A stretch of DNA of 11,621 nt. Origin: Bacteroidales bacterium UBA1711 (GTDB taxonomy: Bacteria; Bacteroidota; Bacteroidia; Bacteroidales; P3). The stretch spans positions 1-11,621 of the forward strand of contig DCJB01000091.1 of NCBI GenBank assembly GCA_002317325.1, given 5' to 3'. Shown in pieces: positions 1 through 6,280 of the stretch. The notes below the pieces were generated by a model. The model searched no databases. It saw nothing but the letters and a program-made list of their open reading frames with translations, and was not told where the DNA came from. Position numbers and translations under genes: made by a program. Each line of letters begins with the position of its first letter. Position 1 is the first letter of the stretch.

Positions 1-164
1 CCGTACTGTCCCAAAGCGACGGCAATACGCTGCTGTCCCTCGCGCACCGCATTGTCGGGCAGACCGACCATAGAGAAGCTGACCCCCGAATCGACACAAG
101 TCTCCACCGTCACCATTTGGGCATTGACGCCCCAGATGGCACTACCGTAAGTCTTGACCAACAT
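1..164 (-). CDS. YifB/ComM-family Mg-chelatase-like AAA ATPase, N-terminal fragment
   Basis: The first 54 codons of a gene that continues past the left edge. Translating the minus strand from the ATG at 164-162 gives a protein starting MLVKTYGSAIWGVN, followed by FSMVGLPDNAVREGQQRI. This is the typical start of the YifB/ComM family (from memory of the family): a conserved opening strand, then the VGLPDxAVxEsxxRI motif of the N-terminal ChlI-like domain. The AAA ATPase core and C-terminal domain lie outside the window. ComM is a hexameric helicase that aids branch migration of integrating DNA in natural transformation; the role in Bacteroidales is not established. The start lies 29 bases after the stop of the symporter gene, so the two may be cotranscribed. 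The identity is firm but completeness cannot be judged. Confidence 0.85.
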   Translation of the reverse strand, partial: MLVKTYGSAIWGVNAQMVTVETCVDSGVSFSMVGLPDNAVREGQQRIAVALGQY

Positions 165-193
165 GACGAGAGTGATGAGAAAGGTGAAACCAA

Positions 194-1360
194 TTAGTTT
201 TCGGAGACCTTTCCGCGGATGCGGTCAACGATGAGGGCAATGGCGCCGTCGCCCGTGACGTTGCCGGCCGTTCCGAAGCTATCCATAGCAATATACATGG
301 CAATCATCAGTCCCTGCATATTGGCGTCGAAGCCGAGCATACTCGACAGCAGACCCAATGCGGCCATAATGGCGCCGCCCGGCACGCCCGGCGCGGCCAC
401 CATGGTGATGCCGCACATCATGACGAATCCCAAATAAGTGGCAAAGTCGGAAGGCAATCCCATGCTGAGGCTGATGGCGAAGGCCACGGCGGTAATCTTG
501 AGGATGCTGCAGGGCATGTGGATGGTGGCGCAGAGCGGGACGGTGAAAGCCGCCGTTTCCTCACGGACGCCGGCTTTGACGGCCTGCCGCAAGGTGACAG
601 GAATAGTGGCAGCCGAAGAAGCGGTGCCGAGAGCGGTGACGTAGGCGGGCAGCATAGTCACCAGCGACTTGAACGGATTCTTGTGGGCTGCGAGGCCCGA
701 AATCACGAAAAGGGCGACCAACGCTGTGACATGGAGCAGGAAGATGAACCCCACAATCTTCAGGAAAGAGCCGATGACCGGTCCCACGTGACCCTCGGCC
801 CCCATCTGGAGGAAGATACCGAAGATATAGAGCGGGAGGCAGGGAATAATGACTTTAGAAATGACAGAAGTGATGATGTCGCGAAAGTCGCAGAGGAGGT
901 CCTTCATGGCATTGCCAGCGGCAAGCGGTGTAGCAAGTCCGAGAATGAAAGCGAACACCAGAGCCGACGTGACCGAAATGAAAGCGGGCATTTCGACGGT
1001 GAAGTAGGGGGAGAGGGCGTTGCTCATGTCCATATTCCCGAGTGCCGAAAGTCCGTCGCCGAGGATGTAGGGATAGACCAGGCGGCAAGAGGTATAGGAA
1101 AACACGCCCGCGAGCACCGTAGAGAAGTAGGCCAGCAGCACCGTGATGAGGAGCAATTTGCCCGCCCCTTTGCCCAACTCGGCGATGCCTGGGGCCACCA
1201 GTCCGATGATGAGCAGAGGGATGAACATACCGAGGAAGTTGGAGAAGACAGAGTTAAAGGTGAGAAACAACCGCACCAACCAGCCGGGGAAGAAGAAGGA
1301 GCAGCCAATGCCGAGGGCAATGGCGATGATGATTTTGGGGAGGAGACCGATTTTCTTCAT
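194..1360 (-). CDS. Divergent SDF-family (dicarboxylate/amino acid:cation) symporter
   Basis: A 388-residue inner-membrane protein, mostly hydrophobic, of the sodium:dicarboxylate symporter (DAACS) fold. The family landmarks align in order with the archaeal homologue GltPh. The HP1 serine motif appears as ASSAATIPVT (residues 247-256), the unwound TM7 motif as CATIHMPCS (277-285), the HP2 tip as GVPGGA (325-330), and TM8 as DSFGTAGNVTGD (360-371). Two landmarks are changed. The NMDGT sodium motif reads HMPCS (281-285), and the TM8 arginine that binds the acidic side chain in GltPh (R397) is Gly363. Asp360, Thr364, Asn367 and Asp371, equivalent to D394, T398, N401 and D405, are kept. A non-acidic substrate and altered cation coupling are therefore likely (inference). 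It lies downstream of kal, but a strong terminator separates them. Because kal and atoD belong to lysine fermentation, uptake of lysine or a related amino acid is a reasonable but unproven guess. Confidence 0.88.
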   Translation of the reverse strand: MKKIGLLPKIIIAIALGIGCSFFFPGWLVRLFLTFNSVFSNFLGMFIPLLIIGLVAPGIAELGKGAGKLLLITVLLAYFSTVLAGVFSYTSCRLVYPYILGDGLSALGNMDMSNALSPYFTVEMPAFISVTSALVFAFILGLATPLAAGNAMKDLLCDFRDIITSVISKVIIPCLPLYIFGIFLQMGAEGHVGPVIGSFLKIVGFIFLLHVTALVALFVISGLAAHKNPFKSLVTMLPAYVTALGTASSAATIPVTLRQAVKAGVREETAAFTVPLCATIHMPCSILKITAVAFAISLSMGLPSDFATYLGFVMMCGITMVAAPGVPGGAIMAALGLLSSMLGFDANMQGLMIAMYIAMDSFGTAGNVTGDGAIALIVDRIRGKVSEN

Positions 1361-1378
1361 ATTTGATTTGGTATTTTG

Positions 1379-1407
1379 CCCACCGCCCTTACACAGCCGG
1401 CGGCGGG
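1379..1407 (-). promoter_or_regulatory. GC-rich hairpin in the symporter leader
   Basis: On the minus strand CCCGCCGCC (1407-1399) can pair with GGCGGTGGG (1387-1379) in a 9-bp stem with one G-U pair and an 11-base loop. It starts two bases after the T-run of the kal terminator and ends 18 bases before the symporter ATG. No T-run follows, so it is not itself a standard terminator. It could be a leader structure, a stabiliser of processed 5' ends, or chance pairing in GC-rich DNA. No TAnnTTTG-type promoter is visible between the terminator and the ATG. Confidence 0.5.
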
Positions 1408-1409
1408 AG

Positions 1410-1437
1410 AAAAAAACGCCCCCGCTGGGCGGGGGCG
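1410..1437 (-). terminator. Rho-independent terminator after kal
   Basis: On the minus strand a perfect 9-bp all-GC stem, CGCCCCCGC (1437-1429) with GCGGGGGCG (1425-1417), closes a 3-base loop and is followed by seven T residues (1416-1410). It begins 21 bases after the kal stop codon. The complementary strand has no T-run after the hairpin, so termination is directional. It should end most atoD-kal transcripts before the symporter gene. Confidence 0.9.
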
Positions 1438-1458
1438 CAAACTATTTAATGAAAAGAG

Positions 1459-1851
1459 CTACTTGTTGTAGCGCTGGCACTCCTTGGGGGTGACGCAGGT
1501 GCCGGTGGCGCGGCACACGAGGATGCGCTCTTCGAGCACCTCGGCGGCAGAAGCGCTGATTTCGGGGAGGGTGCGGATGACCTTGTAGGCCTCGAACTTC
1601 ATCTTGCGGGAGGTGTTTCCCACATGGGTGATTTCGCCGTAAGCCTCGATATAGTCGCCGGCATAGACTGGGGCTTTGAATTCGACCATGTCGTAGGCGC
1701 AGAAGAGGCCTTCGTCGCCGTCCTGCTTGATGAGGAGTTCGGTGGCGACATCGCCGAAGAGGTGGACCATGTGCGCGCCATCAACGAGGTTTCCGCCGTA
1801 GTGGGCGTCTTTTGCGCTCATGCGAACGCGGAGCATAGAAGTAACTGCCAT
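1459..1851 (-). CDS. kal: 3-aminobutyryl-CoA ammonia-lyase (lysine fermentation)
   Basis: Kal removes ammonia from L-3-aminobutyryl-CoA to give crotonyl-CoA (EC 4.3.1.14), a late step of the 3,5-diaminohexanoate route by which anaerobes ferment lysine to acetate and butyrate. The 130-residue product is a small single-domain hotdog-fold protein of usual family length. It carries the family's conserved run from about residue 16, including AHYGGNLVDGAHM (16-28) and LFGDVATELLI (31-41), and then PVYAGDYIEAYGEI (61-74) and GNTSRKMKFEAYKVI (78-92). The open frame extends upstream to 1932, inside atoD. I chose the ATG at 1851-1849 because it leaves a 34-base gap after atoD and gives the family's normal N-terminus; an ATG five codons later is also possible. 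Probably cotranscribed with atoD. Called from remembered family sequences. Confidence 0.92.
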   Translation of the reverse strand: MAVTSMLRVRMSAKDAHYGGNLVDGAHMVHLFGDVATELLIKQDGDEGLFCAYDMVEFKAPVYAGDYIEAYGEITHVGNTSRKMKFEAYKVIRTLPEISASAAEVLEERILVCRATGTCVTPKECQRYNK

Positions 1852-1885
1852 GAGAAATTGGTGTATTAGCGAGTTGAACGGATAG

Positions 1886-2533
1886 TTATTTCTTGATGAT
1901 AAAATCGACGAAGATGCCTGGGGTCTTGACATTTTCGGGTGCGATAGCGCCGGTCTTCACGATCTCCTGGGGTTCGACGATGACGACATCGGCTGCGGTG
2001 GCCATCATGGGGCAGAAGTTCTGCGAAGTGCCCTTATAGACCAAGTTGCCGCACTCGTCGCAGATGTTGGCTCCGATAATGGCCACATCGGCGCGGAGGG
2101 GTTTTTCGAGCAAATATTCCTTGCCGTCAACGGTGACTTTATCCTTGCCATTCTCGACCACGGTGCCGAGGCCGGTGGTGGTGAGCACACCGCCGAGACC
2201 GGCGCCGGCGGCGCGAATCTGCTCGGCAAGGGTTCCTTGAGGCTGGAGGGTGACGTGGAGTTCGCCAGAGTTCATTTGGTCGATAGTGTTATTGTTGGTG
2301 CCGATATGTGTGGCGATGAGGTTCTTGACCTGGTGGTTGGTAATCAGTTTACCCACGCCCACCTCGGGATAGGCGGTATCGTTGCAGATAATAGTAAGGT
2401 CTTTCACGCCTTTTTCGACCAAAGCATCGATAAGCGCGATGGGGTTGCCCACGCCGAGGAAACCTCCAACCATCACAGTCATGCCGTCCTGAATCTTGTC
2501 GGCAGCTTCTTTTACAGATACGAATTTATTCAT
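1886..2533 (-). CDS. atoD: CoA-transferase subunit alpha (acetate/butyrate-acetoacetate CoA-transferase type)
   Basis: Alpha subunit of a class I 3-oxoacid CoA-transferase, 215 residues, the usual length. The CoA-transferase signature is GGFLGVGNP (residues 23-31). Further family landmarks are LQPQGTLAEQIRAAGAG (96-112), TTTGLGT (118-124), the VDGKEYLLEKPLRADVAI segment (135-152) and MATAADVVIVE (177-187). In lysine fermenters this enzyme moves CoA between butyryl-CoA and acetoacetate at the end of the pathway. The catalytic glutamate of this class lies in the beta subunit (AtoA), so AtoD alone should be inactive. In many genomes atoA follows atoD directly, but here the next gene is kal. The partner must be elsewhere. 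atoD is the first gene of its unit, with a probable promoter about 100 bases upstream. Confidence 0.93.
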   Translation of the reverse strand: MNKFVSVKEAADKIQDGMTVMVGGFLGVGNPIALIDALVEKGVKDLTIICNDTAYPEVGVGKLITNHQVKNLIATHIGTNNNTIDQMNSGELHVTLQPQGTLAEQIRAAGAGLGGVLTTTGLGTVVENGKDKVTVDGKEYLLEKPLRADVAIIGANICDECGNLVYKGTSQNFCPMMATAADVVIVEPQEIVKTGAIAPENVKTPGIFVDFIIKK

Positions 2534-2634
2534 AATTATATCGTTTTGTAGTTTGTCAGTGGTGCTGAAATGCCCTGTTTGTTAGTGTCTTTCAACCAAA
2601 AAGAGCATTTGCTATCCAACTTGGTATCAGATTG

Positions 2635-2642
2635 CAAATATA
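2635..2642 (-). promoter_or_regulatory. Probable -7 box of the atoD-kal promoter
   Basis: The minus strand reads TATATTTG at 2642-2635, matching the Bacteroidetes -7 consensus TAnnTTTG exactly. The -33 position, 18 to 20 bases further upstream, is only a T-rich run (TTTC or TTTT within 2669-2661), so that half is weak. It would place the transcript start near 2628 and leave an untranslated leader of about 95 bases before the atoD ATG. Confidence 0.5.
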
Positions 2643-2669
2643 AGATTTTTTTCTCACTCCGAAAAAAAA

Positions 2670-2701
2670 TTTGTCTGTTTTGCAAAAACTGCGTACTTTT
2701 G
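2670..2701 (+). promoter_or_regulatory. Bacteroidetes-type promoter for the plus-strand unit
   Basis: TTTG at 2670-2673 and TACTTTTG at 2694-2701 are separated by 20 bases. This matches the Bacteroidetes primary-sigma consensus (TTTG, 19-21 bases, TAnnTTTG) at every defined position. Transcription would start near 2708, giving a leader of about 44 bases before the ATG at 2752. It is back to back with the atoD promoter in an intergenic region richer in A and T than its surroundings. Confidence 0.8.
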
Positions 2702-2751
2702 CAAATGATTTCAACTCACTCTCGCAACAAGAGAAACCCGAAGAAACAGAC

Positions 2752-3384
2752 ATGAAAAAGAGCGCAATCATACTGTCCATGGCGATGGGTTTGTGCGGCC
2801 TGACACAGGCGCAGGACTATGTGGTCCCGGTAGAGACCTGGGATGTGGAAGAGATAACCGGCAGCAACTACCACGGCTATGCTTTCAATGAAAACTGGGA
2901 CGTAGATTTCACCGTTGACAACCAAGACGGACGATACACGCCCACCGAAGAAGACGTGGCCGAGGCCGAGCGGCTCATCCAAAAGCGGATTGCCTACGTC
3001 AACCGCGAGCACCCCAACCAAGAGGGGGACTGTCCCGTAGTTGACGAACATATACGGAAATATGAGCGCCAATATGTGGGATTCACGGACATCACGGGCT
3101 GCCACATCGTGTGGGTGAACTTTGTGTGGGACGAGAACGCCGCCGATCGGCTCAAGAAAGACGTGGTGCTCACCGAGGGCGGCTGCGGCCACTACTGGCA
3201 CATCAAGGTGAACCTCACCACGGGCAAAGTCTATGGTCTCGAGGTGAACCAGAGCGGCGAGGTGAGGTATTTGCCGCGCCTCAAGAAGCCCGCCCACCGC
3301 ATCAGCCGTCCCAAGCGGCCGCAGCCGGCCGGTAAAATCCGCCGCACCGGCATACCCCAAAACCCCAAAGAGGCACACTTCTAA
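2752..3384 (+). CDS. Secreted protein of unknown function with a basic, proline-rich tail
   Basis: A 210-residue product with a clear signal peptide: MKK, a hydrophobic stretch to about residue 17, then TQA before Gln21. I chose the ATG at 2752 because the promoter -7 box at 2694-2701 lies inside any longer version of the frame and the signal peptide starts here. The mature part has an acidic, probably helical stretch near residues 64-83 and then alternating hydrophobic segments, RQYVGFTDITGCHIVWVNF (106-124) and GGCGHYWHIKVNLTTGKVYG (143-162). These recall small uncharacterised Bacteroidetes proteins I have seen, but I cannot name a family. Three cysteines (94, 117, 145) remain after processing. 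The tail from about 176 to 210 is rich in Lys, Arg and Pro and looks disordered. It is the first gene of the plus-strand unit; no function can be assigned. Confidence 0.8.
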   Translation: MKKSAIILSMAMGLCGLTQAQDYVVPVETWDVEEITGSNYHGYAFNENWDVDFTVDNQDGRYTPTEEDVAEAERLIQKRIAYVNREHPNQEGDCPVVDEHIRKYERQYVGFTDITGCHIVWVNFVWDENAADRLKKDVVLTEGGCGHYWHIKVNLTTGKVYGLEVNQSGEVRYLPRLKKPAHRISRPKRPQPAGKIRRTGIPQNPKEAHF

Positions 3385-3435
3385 CAGCGCGGACTGCCGC
3401 GACTGCCCCCAACGTTACCCTATTTCGGCACTCCA

Positions 3436-3876
3436 ATGGAATCCAGCAGGCCGGCTCGACTGTCGAGCCTTGTCGAAAAGTTTGTCAAGTTTGGTTTGGT
3501 GGGGTTTTCGGGCATGGTGGTGGACTACGGGGTGTTGCTGCTGCTGAAAGAGGTGGTCGGCCTGAAGCCTTTCCTCGCGGTGGCCGCAGCATTCGCTGCC
3601 GCCGCCTCTTCCAACTACTGCCTCAACCGGGTGTGGACGTTCCGGAGCAAGAACAAACAGGTGGGTCGTGAATACCTGTGCTTCATCTGCGTCTCCATAG
3701 TGGGGTTAGGCATCACCGAACTCACCATTTGGATCTGCGGGCTGCTGCTGCCGATGTGGATGACCGACTGGCGGTTCTATGTACTCAAATTCGCAGCCAT
3801 TGTGGCGACCACCCTTTGGAATTTCGTCGGCAACCTGCTTTTCACATTCCGCCACTCCGCTGCCGACAACTCATGA
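3436..3876 (+). CDS. GtrA-family membrane protein
   Basis: A 146-residue protein with four predicted membrane helices at about 16-38, 44-62, 80-102 and 118-138. It shows the GtrA/DPMS-family landmarks: KFVKFGLVGFSGMVVDYGV at the first helix, NYCLNRVWTF (60-69) after the second, and NFVGNLLFTF (129-138) at the end. Members are thought to act with polyprenyl-phosphate glycosyltransferases in moving lipid-linked sugars across the inner membrane or in making teichoic and arabinan-type polymers. The usual partner, a GtrB-like enzyme with C-terminal membrane helices, is not adjacent; the nearby glycosyltransferase at 5106-6272 shows no such helices. The gene lies 51 bases after the secreted-protein gene and 31 bases before the peptidase gene, so it is probably in the same transcript. 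Confidence 0.9.
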   Translation: MESSRPARLSSLVEKFVKFGLVGFSGMVVDYGVLLLLKEVVGLKPFLAVAAAFAAAASSNYCLNRVWTFRSKNKQVGREYLCFICVSIVGLGITELTIWICGLLLPMWMTDWRFYVLKFAAIVATTLWNFVGNLLFTFRHSAADNS

Positions 3877-3907
3877 ACGCGACGCGGCGGCAAGCCATTC
3901 CCCTAAA

Positions 3908-5122
3908 ATGCCCGAACCCGTGAAGAAACTGCTCACCCTTCTCATACTCGCCCTCATCTGTGCGACCGCAGCCGCCCAAAAGCCGCGACCCGACGCCTTC
4001 CCCCCGCTGCCCGACACCGCCGAAGCCAAAGGGCTGACCATGGCCACCACGATAGAAGAAATGCTCTCGTGGGACAAATACCCCACCTACGAAGTATATG
4101 TGAATCTGATGAGGGAGTACGAGACGGCATTCCCCAACCTCTGCCGCCTTGACACCATCGGCACCTCGGCGAGCGGACGGCTCATCCTCTGCATAGAGAT
4201 TGCCGGCAACGTCTGCTCCGACACCAACCGTCCCGAGTTCTTCTACTCCTCCACCATGCACGGCGACGAACTGACGGGCTACTACCTGATGCTGCGATTG
4301 TGCGACACGCTGCTCAACTCCTACGGCACAGCGGAGAGACTCACACGGCTCCTCGACAGCACACGCGTCTTCATCAACCCACTTGCCAACCCCGACGGCA
4401 CCTACTTTGGCGGCAACAACACCGTAGAAAAGGCGCGGCGATACAACGCCAACCTTGTAGATTTGAACCGCAACTACCCCGACCCCTTCGGCACCGCAGC
4501 CTTAGACACCCTCCAGCCCGAGAACGCAGCCATGATTGCCTACGTGTCGCGCCGCCACTTCCGCCTCGGAGCCAACCTGCACGGGGGGAGCGAAGTGCTC
4601 AACTATCCCTGGGACAGCTTCACCACCCAGCAGCAAGAAAACGAATACGCCGACTGGTGGCGGCAGGTATGCCGCCGCTATGTGGATACCGTGCGGCACA
4701 GGGACTCAGAGCGCTACCGCGATGTGGAGTATCGCGACGGCTACACAGCCGGGGGCGACTGGTACGTCATCAGCAACGGCCGGCAGGACTACTTCAACTA
4801 CTGCCACCACCTGCGGGAAATGACCTTAGAAGTCTCCTCGGTGAAGAAACTGCCCAACAGCCAACTGGCCCACTACTGGGACTGCAACGCACAGGCACTC
4901 ATCAACTACATTGGAGAAATCCACTCCATAGACGGCCCCCTGACCGCCCCGCAGGCCCGAGGGCCGCTGCACGGAGCCAAGGTCTATCCCAACCCCACCC
5001 GAGGTCCCGTCACCATCGAAACCCCCGCGGGGCGCTACCACTTCGACCTGAGCCGACATGCGGCCGGCATCAGCGTCATCACCGCGGAGGGGGTGAGCTT
5101 CAAGATTGTCAAACTGCCCTAA
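3908..5122 (+). CDS. Secreted M14-family zinc carboxypeptidase with a short T9SS-like C-terminal tail
   Basis: A 404-residue product. Residues 1-24 form a signal peptide (MPEPVKK, a Leu/Ile-rich core, ATAAAQ), which fixes the start at 3908 although the frame is open from 3779 within gtrA. The M14 metallocarboxypeptidase motifs appear in order. They are the zinc-binding HGDE (His118, Glu121), DLNRNYPD (185-192) for substrate binding, the third zinc ligand His225 in NLHGGSEVLNYPWD, and the general-base Glu308 in MTLEVSS. An intact catalytic set suggests an active exopeptidase cutting at C-termini outside the cytoplasm. Residues 357-404 resemble a T9SS type A sorting domain, with AKVYPNPTRGPVTI at the start, HAAGISVI in the middle and SFKIVK at the end, but it is only about 48 residues against the usual 70-80. 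Surface export by T9SS is plausible, not certain. The last 17 bases overlap the glycosyltransferase gene if that uses its TTG start. Confidence 0.92.
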   Translation: MPEPVKKLLTLLILALICATAAAQKPRPDAFPPLPDTAEAKGLTMATTIEEMLSWDKYPTYEVYVNLMREYETAFPNLCRLDTIGTSASGRLILCIEIAGNVCSDTNRPEFFYSSTMHGDELTGYYLMLRLCDTLLNSYGTAERLTRLLDSTRVFINPLANPDGTYFGGNNTVEKARRYNANLVDLNRNYPDPFGTAALDTLQPENAAMIAYVSRRHFRLGANLHGGSEVLNYPWDSFTTQQQENEYADWWRQVCRRYVDTVRHRDSERYRDVEYRDGYTAGGDWYVISNGRQDYFNYCHHLREMTLEVSSVKKLPNSQLAHYWDCNAQALINYIGEIHSIDGPLTAPQARGPLHGAKVYPNPTRGPVTIETPAGRYHFDLSRHAAGISVITAEGVSFKIVKLP

Positions 5123-6272
5123 TCCGCCCGCCATCAGACACTATACCCACATATCAGTGGCCGTTCCCATACTGGCAGAACTGAGCAACCTGCCGGCGCT
5201 GCTGGCCCGCCTCAGGCAACAGACATTCGGCAACTACAAACTCTACTGCTGCGTCAACAACGAAGAGGGAGGCCCGGGAATCGACGACAACCAAGCCTCG
5301 CTGCGGCTGCTCAGCGCCGAGAAAGAAGTGCCATTGGAGGTGATAGACCGCAGCTCGCCCGGACTGGGCTGGAGGGGCAAGAAAAAGGGGGTGGGCTGGG
5401 CACGGAAGACGCTCTTCGACCACATAGCAGCGGAAAGGGGCGAAGATGAACTAATAGTGAGCTTAGACGCTGACACCGACTTTGACACAGACTATCTTCA
5501 GGCCGTTCACGACACCTTCGTCGGCCACCCCGAGGCACAGGCCTTCGCCGTCCCGTACTACCATCCGCTGAGTGGGGACGCCTTGACCGACCGGGCCATG
5601 CTGCGCTACGAATGCTATATGCGCCACTACCTCGTGCAGCTGCAGCGTATCAACAGCCCATACGCCTTCACCGCATTAGGCAGCGCCATTGGCTTCCCCC
5701 TGTGGGCCTATCGGCGGGTGGGCGGTATCACGCCGCTGCAAGGGGGGGAGGACTTCTACCTGCTGCAAAAATTTGCCAAAACGGGGCGGGTGCTGACACA
5801 GTTCACAGAGCCATACGCCTCATGTTCCATGACAGTTAGACCCCAAGGGAGACCATCATCACGAGTGCCATTCGGCACTGGTCCCGCCATCGCGGGGGGC
5901 ATAACGCACATAGAGAGCCGCTATCCGTTCTACTCGCCCGAGGGCTTCGACGCAGTGGCCGAGACCTACCGCGCCTTCGAGAGCCTCTATGAACAAGACA
6001 CAGAAACGCCCATGAGTCCTTTTCTGCGGCAACAGATAGGCGCCGACGACCTTTGGGGGGGGCTGCGGCGGAACTTCAAGAGCCGCTCCCTCTTCGTCCA
6101 CGCCTGCGCCGAGCGGGTGGATGGGCTTAGGATACTCCAGTTCCTCAAGAGCGACCCCTCATACCGACTGCCCGACGAGAAGATGGCAGTCAGCTTTGTT
6201 CACGACACCATAGAGACCCTGGACGACTACCGCAACGCCCTCTTCCGCCAAGAGATGAGCCAACGCCAATAA
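5106..6272 (+). CDS. Family 2 glycosyltransferase (soluble, acceptor unknown)
   Basis: 388 residues from a TTG at 5106, overlapping the peptidase gene by 17 bases. The GT-A domain opens with HISVAVPILAELSNLPALL (15-33). The metal/nucleotide-sugar motif is SLDADTDF (119-126). The acceptor region has ALGSAIGFPLWAYRRVGGI (190-208) followed by GGEDFYLL (213-220), the ED motif of many GT2 enzymes. A further segment, RVPFGTGPAI (253-262), and a C-terminal part to 388 of about 120 residues show no membrane helix. It likely moves a sugar from a nucleotide donor onto an envelope glycan or lipid; donor and acceptor cannot be read from sequence. No ATG occurs in frame before the first strand. TTG at 5106 keeps the whole strand, while GTG at 5157 would cut into it, so TTG with translational coupling is preferred. 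Confidence 0.85.
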   Translation: MSNCPNPPAIRHYTHISVAVPILAELSNLPALLARLRQQTFGNYKLYCCVNNEEGGPGIDDNQASLRLLSAEKEVPLEVIDRSSPGLGWRGKKKGVGWARKTLFDHIAAERGEDELIVSLDADTDFDTDYLQAVHDTFVGHPEAQAFAVPYYHPLSGDALTDRAMLRYECYMRHYLVQLQRINSPYAFTALGSAIGFPLWAYRRVGGITPLQGGEDFYLLQKFAKTGRVLTQFTEPYASCSMTVRPQGRPSSRVPFGTGPAIAGGITHIESRYPFYSPEGFDAVAETYRAFESLYEQDTETPMSPFLRQQIGADDLWGGLRRNFKSRSLFVHACAERVDGLRILQFLKSDPSYRLPDEKMAVSFVHDTIETLDDYRNALFRQEMSQRQ

Positions 6273-6280
6273 CCACAGCC

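Noticed and set aside
518..1366. A long plus-strand open frame opposite the symporter
   Set aside because: Its translation is charged, low in complexity and has no family motif; it is the mirror of a GC-rich membrane-protein gene whose motifs are unmistakable on the other strand.
1852..1932. A longer kal start inside atoD
   Set aside because: It would add 27 residues unlike any Kal N-terminus I know and overlap atoD; the ATG at 1851 gives the normal protein.
4300..5184. A 294-codon plus-strand frame inside the peptidase gene
   Set aside because: Rich in Arg, His, Pro and Gln as expected from reading a GC-rich gene out of frame; the M14 catalytic residues lie in the other frame.
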